The notes under the pieces are model-generated. The model was not told where the DNA came from. It ran no database searches and saw only the letters and a program-made list of their open reading frames with translations. This document shows, piece after piece, positions 25,514-33,540 of a DNA stretch of 57,604 nucleotides. The stretch's first letter is position 1. Each line of letters opens with the position of its first letter. Source of the DNA: Lachnospiraceae bacterium (GTDB lineage: Bacteria > Bacillota > Clostridia > Lachnospirales > Lachnospiraceae); assembly GCA_024687205.1 (NCBI GenBank), contig JAILES010000089.1:1-57604 (forward strand), in the 5' to 3' direction. The position numbers and the translations under genes were made by a program.

Positions 25514-26024
25514 GACAGTAAAAACAGGTAGAGAGCCCGAGAATACTGTCGTTTACGCACGGAAGTAGTGGAAAAGAGAGTGGGGGGACAGTAAAAAAGG
25601 GCGAGATGTCTGAAAATACTGTTGTTGGCGGTGGGAGAAAGAGGAAAAAAGCGGACGAGGACAGTACAAAGGGGTGGAAGTCACGAAAATACTGTTGTTC
25701 CTGACGAAAAACGCTTGAAACGAGCAGTATAGGACAGTAAAAACAGGCAGAGAGCGCGAGAATACGGTCATTCTTGTCGGACCGGGGCGGGAATGAGCGG
25801 TCGAGGACTGTAAAAATGGACGGAAAGGTCTGAATTACAGTCATTAGCGGCGGGAAACGGAGAAAAAAAGTGTGCGAGGACTGTAAAAAAGGGCAAAAGG
25901 TCCGAAATTACAGTCGTTAGTGCCGTGAAAAACCGGAAAAGAGTGATCGAGGACTGTAAAAATGGACGGAAAGGTCTGAATTACAGTCATTAGCGGCGGA
26001 AGTCAGAGGAAAAGAGGAGAAAAC
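25514..26024. repeat. 73-bp tandem hairpin repeat, 7 copies at exact spacing
   Basis: Hairpins start at 25514, 25587, 25660, 25733, 25806, 25879 and 25952: every interval is exactly 73 bp. Each has 7-nt arms around a 23-nt loop (37 nt in all) and is followed by a 36-nt linker. Copies 1-4 have GACAGTA with TACTGTC, TACTGTT or TACGGTC; copies 5-7 have GACTGTA with TACAGTC. The middle pair thus flips from A:T to T:A on both arms. Loops begin AAAA and end in GAA or GAAW; linkers start GTT or ATT and mostly end GAG. Since 73 is not a multiple of 3 the array is not coding. Confidence 0.93.
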
Positions 26025-26292
26025 CGGTCGGAGGGGGCAGGAAATGACAGCAGAGCAGGAATGTAGCGGAAGAATGAAAACGAAATACTTGTTTAATATT
26101 ATTTGGACTGATAAACAGATATACGATGTTATGGGGACAAATAAAGATGACAGTATATGGAAAATGTGATAAAATCCGATTTATGATGTTGAAAGAAAAA
26201 ACATAAATGAGATAAGTAATGACTGTCGTTTGCAGGGATTGAGGATTCCTGCAAGCGGCGTTTTTATGCAGAGATAAACAAAGGGGAGAGAG
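26025..26292. other. A/T-rich leader region of the DUF6273 surface-protein gene
   Basis: After the repeats the sequence becomes A/T-rich. A possible promoter TTGAAA (26189-26194) with TAAGTA (26213-26218) at 18 bp would start the RNA at about 26225, right at a 12-bp hairpin with arms CGTTTGCAGGGA and TTCCTGCAAGCG (26227-26257). That hairpin is followed after 3 nt by TTTTT. The hairpin could be an attenuator or a 5'-end stabiliser. AGGGGAGAG precedes the ATG. Confidence 0.45.
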
Positions 26293-29200
26293 ATGAAACG
26301 TAAGGGACTGAGAATAACGGCGGCTGTTATGGCTGTAGTGATGGCGATGAGTATGATGACGCAGCCTGTGATGAAGGTTAATGCGGAGCCGGGACAGAAT
26401 GAGGAAGAGAAAGAGATCAGCGGGCTCGGTGCCGGAACGATAACAGGACCGGAAACAGAGAATGATATTTCTGTCTGGGACGTGGTTCAATTCGGAAGCT
26501 ACCCGCAGGAACCGACGGAATGGCCAAAGCAGCCGATCAAATGGAGGATACTTTCGTATGATGAGAATAGTGGGGATGCGCTGTTGCTGGCAGACCGTGC
26601 TCTGGACTGTTATCAGTATTATGTTGAAGATTATTCTGTTACATGGGAGACTTCGGCAGTCAGGGGGTGGCTGAATGCGATAGGAGGCTACGCTCAGGAT
26701 CCGACTGCTTTTATAAACGTAGCATTTAATGCTGCTGAAAAGGCATGTATCAAAGATTCGATAATTAATACCCCGGATAATACAAACCAGAATACGCCGG
26801 GAGGCAACAATACCACCGATAAGATATTCTTGCTGTCCGTTGATGAGGTATTGAATAAAGATTTTGGTTTTAGTGATATGGCTGCCCCATCAGAGACGAG
26901 GAAAGTCAAGGTAACAGATTATGCAAAAAACAGAGGTGCAGTCTGGGAAACAGATCCGGAATACGCAGGAAATTCTTTATGGTGGCTGCGTTCGCCCGGG
27001 GATCAAGCTTATTGGGCGGCGAATGTTGATCCTTCCGGAGTGCTTGATGTTGAAGGCACTTATGTTTCGCGGGATTATTATACTGTACGTCCGGCTTTGT
27101 ATATCAACCTGAATACTTCACAATGTGTATCGGATGCAGGAAAGGTATCGTCAGACGGTAGCATTGTGAAGCCGACCGGCGCCGGATACCAGTCGGACGG
27201 ATATAAGCTTCCGGAGATCACTGACGGTGTCACATGTTGGGATTGTGTCTATTTCGGAAGTTATTATCAGGATGCGGAGTATGAAGCGCAGCCGATCGAA
27301 TGGAGAGTGCTCTCTGTTACCGATAATGATCTCTTTCTTCTTGCTGATAAAGGCCTGGACTGCAAGCCGTATAATGAGTTATATGCTGAAACAAGCTGGG
27401 AGGATTGCAGTTTAAGAAAGTGGCTTAATAATGATTTTGCCGCAAAGGCATTTACCGATGCTGAAAGAGCAGCGATCCTTACTTCGGATATCAAGAATAA
27501 TAACAATCCGGTATGCGGAACAAACTGCGGAAATGATACAGCTGATAAAGTATTTCTGCCGTCAATGGAAGATATGTCGGATCCGGTATATGGTTTTGAC
27601 AGCGTATACAGTAGCTGGAGTAAAACGAGACAGGCTAAAGTTACAGACTATGCATACTATAAGGGTGCATCCCGGGAAATCAGTTTAAAATATTCAGAAA
27701 ACTGTAACTATTGGCTGCGCTCGCTGGGAATGCATAATATGTGTGCGGTGAATGTCAATTCCCTGGGATTGATCGATGCGACCGGTTATGATAATAATGT
27801 ACTTAATGTCTCAGTTCGTCCTGCTCTGCACATCGATCCTAAGTCTCTTATCGCGGTATCAAAGATAAGCGACAAAGCATCGGGCGTCGGAGCAAAATAT
27901 AAGCTGACAACAACCGGTGAAGGGCTTGGACTGTCAATCGGAAATGTCAACAAGGAAGGCGGGATTATAAACGCACCTTATACGTTGACAGACAGCAGGG
28001 ATGTTTCTCAGCTGTCTGTAATAGTTACTGACGGTACCTGGACGGAACAGGGCTGGAGCAAAGACGCAGTGCTTAAGCAGTATGAAAAGGCAGCAGATGT
28101 GACAGGAAATTCGGGGACCTTATCTATTACCCTTGATGAAAACATAACCGGCGAGTTTGGCAAAGATTATCATGTATACCTGATAGCTGAAGATATAAAT
28201 GCCGAAAACGGGACAGACTATGCAAGCTGTCCTGTTGAGATACGGAACATCATTGCAGATGAAGATGAATATGAGGGCAAATACGATGGAAGGGCACATG
28301 GCGGTGTAACGGTAAGGGAGCCTGCTTCGGGAGCTGTGATAGCCTACGGAACAAATGAAGGCGTCTATGATCTTGAAAGCTGTCCTGTTGTTACGGATGT
28401 AACGGAAAACCCGGTAACTATATACTATCAGATAACAGCTCCCGGATGCATTTCCAAGACAGGATCTGTGACAGTCAGTATTTCAAAGGCAGCACCCGCA
28501 GTTACTGCGCCTGTAGCAAAAGAAGGACTGACGGTTTCCGATTCCGTACAGGCTCCGGTAAGCGCCGGAACAGCGGAAGGCGGTGAAATGTTCTATGCTA
28601 TGGGAACGGATGATAAGACTGCTCCGGCAGAAGGATGGAGCAAGGAAGTGCCAATGGCTGAGGAAGCAGGAACTTATTATATATGGTATAAAGTAGTCGG
28701 CGATAAGAATCATACAGATATCGCGCCTGCATGTGTGAAAGCTGTCATAGCAGAAAAAGAACAGCCTAAGGAAGAAGAACCGCATGAAGAAAAAAAGGAA
28801 GAAGATAAACCTGAAGAGGTGATAAACGATCCTGTTACCGAAAAGCAGGATAAGGCATCCGAGCCTGTAAAGGAGACAATTAATGATATTTCGATAAGTG
28901 CAAACCTTGCAGTAAGCTATCCCAAGGCTGTGGAGTGGACAGGCAAGAAGGTCACAAAGGCGCAGCTGGAAGCACTGCTCGGCGAAGGCGAGTCCATAGC
29001 TAAGCTGAATATCACGGGCCTTGAAGAAGCGCTGAAGGGCAAGATGAAGGAAGGAACCGATGTATCCAAGCTTTTCAGCTACAGCTATACTACAAGCAAG
29101 AATAAGGATGCCGGGGATGCCGGATATTTCACAGTCAAGGTGAAGCTTAACAGTAAGGCTGTAAAGAAGGCGAAGATCAAGGGGGCTGATAAAAAGGCTC

Positions 29201-29550
29201 TGACTAAGCTTGTTATCGAGCTGAACGAAAAGCTTAAAGATACTAAGTTCGAATATAAGATAGCCCCGCTTAAACTTGCGGAGGCAGAGAGCGTTACGAT
29301 CAAGGCAAAGCTAAAGAAGGGTGCCCTGCAGCTTGATGAGAAAGGAAACCTTAAGGGACTTAAGAGTGTTAAGGTAAGGATAAAGATCAAAGGCGTAAAG
29401 AAAGTGAAGACCTTCAGCTACAGTGCGAAGAAGGCGGCTGCGGTATTTAAGATAAAGATCACCGATGCTGCAGCGAAGACTGCAGAGCTTACGGCTGTTG
29501 AAGGAAAAGGATTCGCGGGAATGAAGACAGGGATCGCTATTACAAAATAA
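26293..29550 (+). CDS. Large secreted surface protein with two DUF6273 domains
   Basis: A signal peptide (about residues 1-31, ending KVNA) is followed by two DUF6273-type domains at about 57-275 and 310-520. Both carry the family pattern: VWDVVQFGSYPQ, PIKWRILSYDE, then WWLRSPG and VRPALYI; in copy 2, CWDCVYFGSYYQ, PIEWRVLSVTD, YWLRSLG and VRPALHI. The next region (about 540-815) looks like Ig-like modules. An acidic Pro/Glu/Lys linker (about 825-855) leads to a Lys-rich C-terminus resembling the protein at position 1. No LPXTG or membrane anchor is seen. DUF6273 proteins are common extracellular proteins of Lachnospiraceae; their role is unknown. It ends 16 bp from a convergent gene with no clear terminator. 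Confidence 0.9.
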   Translation: MKRKGLRITAAVMAVVMAMSMMTQPVMKVNAEPGQNEEEKEISGLGAGTITGPETENDISVWDVVQFGSYPQEPTEWPKQPIKWRILSYDENSGDALLLADRALDCYQYYVEDYSVTWETSAVRGWLNAIGGYAQDPTAFINVAFNAAEKACIKDSIINTPDNTNQNTPGGNNTTDKIFLLSVDEVLNKDFGFSDMAAPSETRKVKVTDYAKNRGAVWETDPEYAGNSLWWLRSPGDQAYWAANVDPSGVLDVEGTYVSRDYYTVRPALYINLNTSQCVSDAGKVSSDGSIVKPTGAGYQSDGYKLPEITDGVTCWDCVYFGSYYQDAEYEAQPIEWRVLSVTDNDLFLLADKGLDCKPYNELYAETSWEDCSLRKWLNNDFAAKAFTDAERAAILTSDIKNNNNPVCGTNCGNDTADKVFLPSMEDMSDPVYGFDSVYSSWSKTRQAKVTDYAYYKGASREISLKYSENCNYWLRSLGMHNMCAVNVNSLGLIDATGYDNNVLNVSVRPALHIDPKSLIAVSKISDKASGVGAKYKLTTTGEGLGLSIGNVNKEGGIINAPYTLTDSRDVSQLSVIVTDGTWTEQGWSKDAVLKQYEKAADVTGNSGTLSITLDENITGEFGKDYHVYLIAEDINAENGTDYASCPVEIRNIIADEDEYEGKYDGRAHGGVTVREPASGAVIAYGTNEGVYDLESCPVVTDVTENPVTIYYQITAPGCISKTGSVTVSISKAAPAVTAPVAKEGLTVSDSVQAPVSAGTAEGGEMFYAMGTDDKTAPAEGWSKEVPMAEEAGTYYIWYKVVGDKNHTDIAPACVKAVIAEKEQPKEEEPHEEKKEEDKPEEVINDPVTEKQDKASEPVKETINDISISANLAVSYPKAVEWTGKKVTKAQLEALLGEGESIAKLNITGLEEALKGKMKEGTDVSKLFSYSYTTSKNKDAGDAGYFTVKVKLNSKAVKKAKIKGADKKALTKLVIELNEKLKDTKFEYKIAPLKLAEAESVTIKAKLKKGALQLDEKGNLKGLKSVKVRIKIKGVKKVKTFSYSAKKAAAVFKIKITDAAAKTAELTAVEGKGFAGMKTGIAITK

Positions 29551-29566
29551 TAAAGGGGAAGGCTGA

Positions 29567-30283
29567 TTAAGCGTTGGAGACGCGGTTGAGATAGAAGCAG
29601 GTGAGGCTGGCTTCCATGTAGGGGATCAGCCAGAGCAGGCCTAAGCCTGCAGAAAGGATCCCGAGTGAAAAGATCGGAATGAATCCTGCGTAAAGATATA
29701 TGAGTTTAAGTCCGTTGCCTTTCATAAGGTATGCGGACATTTTTATTATCTCGGTGACTTTCTTGTCGGGGAAATCAAGTAAAAGATAGTAGCAGAGGGC
29801 AAGCTTGAGCATGATGCCGACATAAGCGATGGTCCCCAGTGTGATGGAAAGGCAGGCAAAGAAAAAGGTTGTTGCCGAGCGGTCCATGCTGTAGGCAGAC
29901 AAAAAGTATGAAGCCGGCATATAGCATACGGTCTCGAGGACGGCAAAGAGTGCGGAGATCTTAAGTATGCGCACGCTGTCATTTCTGAAACCGTGGAAAA
30001 GATCTTTAAATGAAAAGTTCATCCCGCAGCAGAGGTTCATATAGCAGCGGGTGAGCCCGTATCGGAATACACCTGCCAGCAGCGATACTATGATGGACAG
30101 GATGATATAGAGTATCAGACGCATAGTCGAAGCATTCGGCTTCGCCTGAAAAGTCAGTTCATTCATATACATAAGGAGCAGGAGAAATGCCAGATGTATA
30201 AAGATAATGCGCCCGTACTTCCCGAGGAGAAGTCCGCGCGCTCTGGCTTTTAATTCCGAATTTTTCATTATGCCATCGTTCAT
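29567..30283 (-). CDS. DUF975 family integral membrane protein
   Basis: The 238-aa protein has about five to six membrane segments and starts with the NSELKARARGLLLGKYG segment typical of DUF975 proteins, followed by FKDLFHGF in the first loop. The family has no assigned biochemical function. ATG 30283 and an ATG 15 bp further in are both possible starts; neither has a strong ribosome site. It is the last gene of a three-gene minus-strand unit, 6 bp after the SprA-like gene. Confidence 0.82.
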   Translation of the reverse strand: MNDGIMKNSELKARARGLLLGKYGRIIFIHLAFLLLLMYMNELTFQAKPNASTMRLILYIILSIIVSLLAGVFRYGLTRCYMNLCCGMNFSFKDLFHGFRNDSVRILKISALFAVLETVCYMPASYFLSAYSMDRSATTFFFACLSITLGTIAYVGIMLKLALCYYLLLDFPDKKVTEIIKMSAYLMKGNGLKLIYLYAGFIPIFSLGILSAGLGLLWLIPYMEASLTCFYLNRVSNA

Positions 30284-30289
30284 TGCAGA

Positions 30290-30814
30290 TCAGACCGCCG
30301 TATCCATATTATTGCCCTTGAAGGCTTCCTGTCCGTAAGAGGCAGCATTTTTGTTATAAGGATTTTTCGTATCCTTCGGTGTCTTGATGGCGGTACGGGT
30401 CTCGCCGCCTGCAACATACTGTCTGCCGCATTCCGGGCAGATCGCATATTTTATCGTAACACTGGCACGCAGGACCTTGCCCCCCTGCTGCTCAGCCTTA
30501 TCATAAGCATTGGCAACATGTTCCTGTTCGTGACCGCGCACCCTGGCTTCCACTGCAGCGGGATTGATGCGTGCAGCGGATTTGAACGACACATTCTCAT
30601 CGGAACCGTCCACATAGCGGCGGTTCTTGCAGGTCTCGCATTCCTTGCGGCCGCTGAGCTTGGCGACGGGATCGTCTATACCCTTCTGGGCAGTGCCGTC
30701 ACCCTTTGCTTCTTCGGTTTCGGGCGCAGAGGAAAAACGCGTATTCCCATAATAAGGGTTATACGGTATAAGCGGTCCTATGCTGCCTGCTACACCTGAA
30801 ATGCCACCTATCAT
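30290..30814 (-). CDS. SprA-like putative metalloprotease (HExxH) protein
   Basis: The 174-aa protein has RVRGHEQEHVANAYDKA, an HExxH motif (HEQEH), in a context that matches the SprA-related family, where AHEQAH is followed by a YAVGGE-like strand; here the latter is YVAGGETRTAI. Two Cys pairs (CETC and CPEC) suggest a bound metal. There is no signal peptide; the N-terminus is Gly/Pro/Tyr-rich and unstructured. Peptidase activity is not proven for this family. It overlaps the upstream membrane-protein gene by 4 bp. Confidence 0.75.
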   Translation of the reverse strand: MIGGISGVAGSIGPLIPYNPYYGNTRFSSAPETEEAKGDGTAQKGIDDPVAKLSGRKECETCKNRRYVDGSDENVSFKSAARINPAAVEARVRGHEQEHVANAYDKAEQQGGKVLRASVTIKYAICPECGRQYVAGGETRTAIKTPKDTKNPYNKNAASYGQEAFKGNNMDTAV

Positions 30815-31236
30815 AATATTCCCGATCCCTTTCCGGCCTTTGCACCGTGGGTGTTATAGTAATCTCTCAAAAGTCTGGTATATTCGTCGTAATCCATATT
30901 GTTGACAGCGTTGTAAAGCTGCTTCATAAAGTCCATCATCTCGGGATCCGTCATGATGGAATGAACAGCTGCGGCTGTAATGCCCACACCGACTACCATT
31001 GCGAATACCGACATATATACGCTCAGCTTCGCTGACGAAGGAAGCTTCTTCTCGCTGCCTCTGGAAAGCAGGGCCAGGAGAATGGACAGACTGCCGAGAA
31101 CTATGGGGAAAATGCCGGTCAGTACACTGAATATGGCGACACAGGCCAACAGAAACGAAAAGAAAATGAACATGTTGGCACCGTAAGCCGGCGTTCCGGG
31201 AGTCCCCTGGGGTCTGTTGTAATCTTCCTCATACAT
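30811..31236 (-). CDS. Small membrane protein with Pro/Gly-rich N-terminus
   Basis: From ATG 31236 the product is 141 aa: a short Tyr/Pro/Gly-rich tail (MYEEDYNRPQGTPGTPAYG), two hydrophobic hairpin segments at about 20-55 and 65-95, and a charged C-terminal helix. The layout is that of DUF4190-like proteins, but I cannot assign a family firmly. I prefer 31236 to the upstream in-frame start at 31272 because the promoter's -10 lies between them (31243-31248). With that promoter the RNA would start at or next to the A of this ATG, so the message looks leaderless. Confidence 0.72.
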   Translation of the reverse strand: MYEEDYNRPQGTPGTPAYGANMFIFFSFLLACVAIFSVLTGIFPIVLGSLSILLALLSRGSEKKLPSSAKLSVYMSVFAMVVGVGITAAAVHSIMTDPEMMDFMKQLYNAVNNMDYDEYTRLLRDYYNTHGAKAGKGSGIL

Positions 31237-31242
31237 GCTGAT

Positions 31243-31272
31243 ATTATAGCACGGAAGGGGTATTAAGGTCAA
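31243..31272 (-). promoter_or_regulatory. Promoter of the minus-strand three-gene unit (leaderless type)
   Basis: On the minus strand TTGACC (31267-31272), 18 bp, then an extended -10 TGCTATAAT with TATAAT at 31243-31248. Only six bases separate the -10 from the ATG at 31236, so the first transcribed base should be the start codon or within a base or two of it. Confidence 0.75.
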
Positions 31273-31278
31273 TTATAG

Positions 31279-31307
31279 TTGAGAAAAAAGTGCGATTATG
31301 GTATGAT
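31279..31307 (+). promoter_or_regulatory. Promoter of the GH25/signalling operon (leaderless type)
   Basis: TTGAGA (31279-31284), 17 bp, then TATGAT (31302-31307). Seven bases later comes ATG 31315. No ribosome site is present. Its -35 is 6 bp from the -35 of the divergent promoter. Confidence 0.7.
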
Positions 31308-31314
31308 TTCGGCT

Positions 31315-32460
31315 ATGAGTGATGACAGGGATCCGAACGGATATATAGAGGCTGAGGAGATCCCCCCGGTAAGGGTGATGCAGGGGGATGACAGACCTAA
31401 GAAAAACGTTAAAAAAGGAAAGAAACTGAGGCTTAAGCTGAACGTGCTCAGGCTTGTCTCCGTATTCCTTCTGCTGATGCTGGTGTTTGTGGGCATCTGC
31501 CTTATAAACAGCCATAAGCGTAATGCGGAACTTGAGAGCAGGCTGAAGGAACTGACGCAGGAAAACGGCAGGCTTGTAAGTGCCGGGGACCTGGAGGCAG
31601 GGACGGAAGCGGCGCGCAGGGAAGGGCTTGCAGAGGGCAGGATAGAACTTAAAGCAGAGCTGATGGAGAAACTGTCTGTACCCGGTGCCACAAGCGCCGA
31701 TGTACTGAGGGAGCTTTACGATGATTATGTCTATTACATTTCGGATAATACCTATCATTTTGTGAAGATCAACGAAAGCCTGCCGAATAACGGGATCAAG
31801 GCTTCGGAACTGGTGACGGATGAAAACGGATTCAAAGATCATATTAAGGACGGGGTGAAGGATTCCTTAAGAGTCGTTGATGTTTCCCAGTTCCAGAAAA
31901 AGGATATCGACTGGGAGGCAGTAAAGGCTGCCGGTGTCGACGGCTGTATGATAAGAGTTGGTTTTCGCGGATACGGAAGCGGAGCTCTCGTAGAGGATGA
32001 CTGTTTCGAAACAAATATGAAAGCTGCTCAGGCAGCGGGACTCAAGCTGGGCGTGTATTTCTTCACCCAGGCGGTGGATACGGCGGAAGCCGTAGAAGAA
32101 GCCGAATATGTGCTGGAGAGGATAAAGGGATACAAGATCGATCTGGCTGTGGCCCTTGATGTGGAAGTGCCCGATGCTACTGCCAGAGCCAACGATCTGA
32201 CGCCGGCTGAAAGGACTGATCTGGCGGAGGCTTTTCTTAAGCGGATCTCGGAAGCGGGATATACGCCGATGATCTACGTGAATACATACGGGATGTTCGG
32301 TATGCTCGATGTGGAAAGAGTATACAGCTACCCGATATGGTTTGCTTTTTACAACGATTATATCTACTATCCTTATGAAGTGAAAATGTGGCAGTATACC
32401 GAAGGCGCAGCTGTAGACGGAATAAAGGGCGGAGTGGATATGAACGTCTGGTTTCAATAA
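31315..32460 (+). CDS. GH25 family lysozyme with N-terminal membrane anchor
   Basis: After a basic cytoplasmic tail, a membrane segment at about residues 40-62 (VLRLVSVFLLLMLVFVGICL) anchors the protein, followed by a coiled-coil spacer. The C-terminal half is a GH25 muramidase: VVDVSQFQKKDIDW (Asp189) starts the barrel, ALDVEVPD carries the catalytic Asp282 and Glu284, and MWQYTEG lies near the end. It should cleave peptidoglycan outside the membrane while staying tethered. ATG 31315 is preferred to the TTG at 31279 and the ATG at 31303 because both of those lie in the promoter. It heads the signalling operon, so wall turnover may be linked to c-di-GMP. Confidence 0.87.
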   Translation: MSDDRDPNGYIEAEEIPPVRVMQGDDRPKKNVKKGKKLRLKLNVLRLVSVFLLLMLVFVGICLINSHKRNAELESRLKELTQENGRLVSAGDLEAGTEAARREGLAEGRIELKAELMEKLSVPGATSADVLRELYDDYVYYISDNTYHFVKINESLPNNGIKASELVTDENGFKDHIKDGVKDSLRVVDVSQFQKKDIDWEAVKAAGVDGCMIRVGFRGYGSGALVEDDCFETNMKAAQAAGLKLGVYFFTQAVDTAEAVEEAEYVLERIKGYKIDLAVALDVEVPDATARANDLTPAERTDLAEAFLKRISEAGYTPMIYVNTYGMFGMLDVERVYSYPIWFAFYNDYIYYPYEVKMWQYTEGAAVDGIKGGVDMNVWFQ

Positions 32461-32494
32461 AGGAAAAGATTTACATCTCACGGAGGGAGAAAAA

Positions 32495-33535
32495 ATGGCT
32501 GACTGGGTAATAGTGGTTGATGATGATATAAGCAATCTTAAGGTTGCGGGACATATACTTAGCAAAGCGGGAATGCGTGTGACCGCGCTGAAGAGCGGAC
32601 AGGCGCTGCTGGATTTCGTCAGGGAGAAAGGCACGCCGGATCTGATACTTCTGGATATCAACATGCCCGGACTTGACGGCTTTGAAACCATAAAGGCCCT
32701 GAGGGAAGTGGAAGCCGAACTTGCGGTGATGATGGAAATGGAAGCAGGCAAGGATGAAGTGCCTGTCATCTTCCTTACCGCGGATGAGAATGAAGAATCG
32801 GAAACAACCGGTCTGCAGCTGGGTGCAATGGATTTCATAAAGAAACCTTTTGTTCCCGAAGTGCTGACCTTACGTGTAAGACATATCATAGATCTGAACC
32901 ATCTGCAGAAGAACCTGGAGCAGGAAGTTGACAGGAAAGCCCAGGAAAACGAGAGCCTGTTCATACACGTGGTACAGGCACTTGCCGAGGCTATAGATGC
33001 AAAAGATACCTATACCAACGGTCACTCGGGCAGGGTAGCATATTACTCCAGGGAAATAGCAAAGAGAGCAGGTTTCAAGGATAAGAAACTGGATGCCATA
33101 TACATGATGGGGCTTCTGCATGACGTAGGCAAGATCGGTATTCCCGATGCGGTGATCAACAAACCTGCGAAGCTTTCGGATGAGGAATTTGAGATAATCA
33201 AAAACCATCCCGTCATGGGTGCAAGGATACTTAAGAATATCAAGGAGATGCCGCTGCTTTCGGTAGGAGCCAGATGGCATCATGAAAGATACGGAGGCGG
33301 CGGATATCCCGACGGCATCAGCGGTAACGATATTCCCGAGGAAGCGCGTATCATTGCCGTTGCGGATGCTTATGATGCAATGTCCAGCAGACGAAGCTAT
33401 CGTGAAGTGCTGCCCCAGGGCATAGTCCGGGAGGAGATAGAGAAGGGCAGGGGAACACAGTTCGATCCTGCTTTTGCGGATATAATGCTTGCAATGATAG
33501 ACGAGGACAGCGAATATAAGATGAGGGAGCAGTGA
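32495..33535 (+). CDS. Response regulator with HD-GYP c-di-GMP phosphodiesterase
   Basis: An N-terminal receiver domain has the phospho-acceptor Asp54 in LILLDINMPG and Lys in FIKKPF. A short coiled-coil linker leads to an HD-GYP domain with LLHDVGKIGIPD (His209-Asp210), HPVMGARIL, RWHHERYGGGGYPDG (GYP 270-272) and AVADAYDAM. All metal ligands look intact, so it should hydrolyse c-di-GMP when phosphorylated. AGGGAG lies close upstream of ATG 32495. It precedes the hybrid kinase by only a few bases; that kinase, or the one after it, is the likely phosphodonor. Confidence 0.94.
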   Translation: MADWVIVVDDDISNLKVAGHILSKAGMRVTALKSGQALLDFVREKGTPDLILLDINMPGLDGFETIKALREVEAELAVMMEMEAGKDEVPVIFLTADENEESETTGLQLGAMDFIKKPFVPEVLTLRVRHIIDLNHLQKNLEQEVDRKAQENESLFIHVVQALAEAIDAKDTYTNGHSGRVAYYSREIAKRAGFKDKKLDAIYMMGLLHDVGKIGIPDAVINKPAKLSDEEFEIIKNHPVMGARILKNIKEMPLLSVGARWHHERYGGGGYPDGISGNDIPEEARIIAVADAYDAMSSRRSYREVLPQGIVREEIEKGRGTQFDPAFADIMLAMIDEDSEYKMREQ

Positions 33536-33540
33536 TCCCT

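Noticed and set aside
25044..25844. Long reverse-strand open frames across the repeat island
   Set aside because: They only translate the 48-bp and 73-bp repeats, change frame at the extra base near 25220, lack ribosome sites and run antisense into prfB.
25514..26024. CRISPR array (37-nt repeat, 36-nt spacer, regular spacing)
   Set aside because: The would-be repeats vary between copies while the would-be spacers resemble one another, as in a degenerate tandem repeat. No cas genes are in the window.
26227..26265. Riboswitch in the leader of the DUF6273 gene
   Set aside because: Only one simple hairpin is present; I find no conserved aptamer blocks such as those of c-di-GMP or other known classes.
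31867..32964. 365-aa reverse-strand frame over GH25 and HD-GYP genes
   Set aside because: The plus-strand genes have intact catalytic motifs; the reverse product is Ser-rich shadow sequence.
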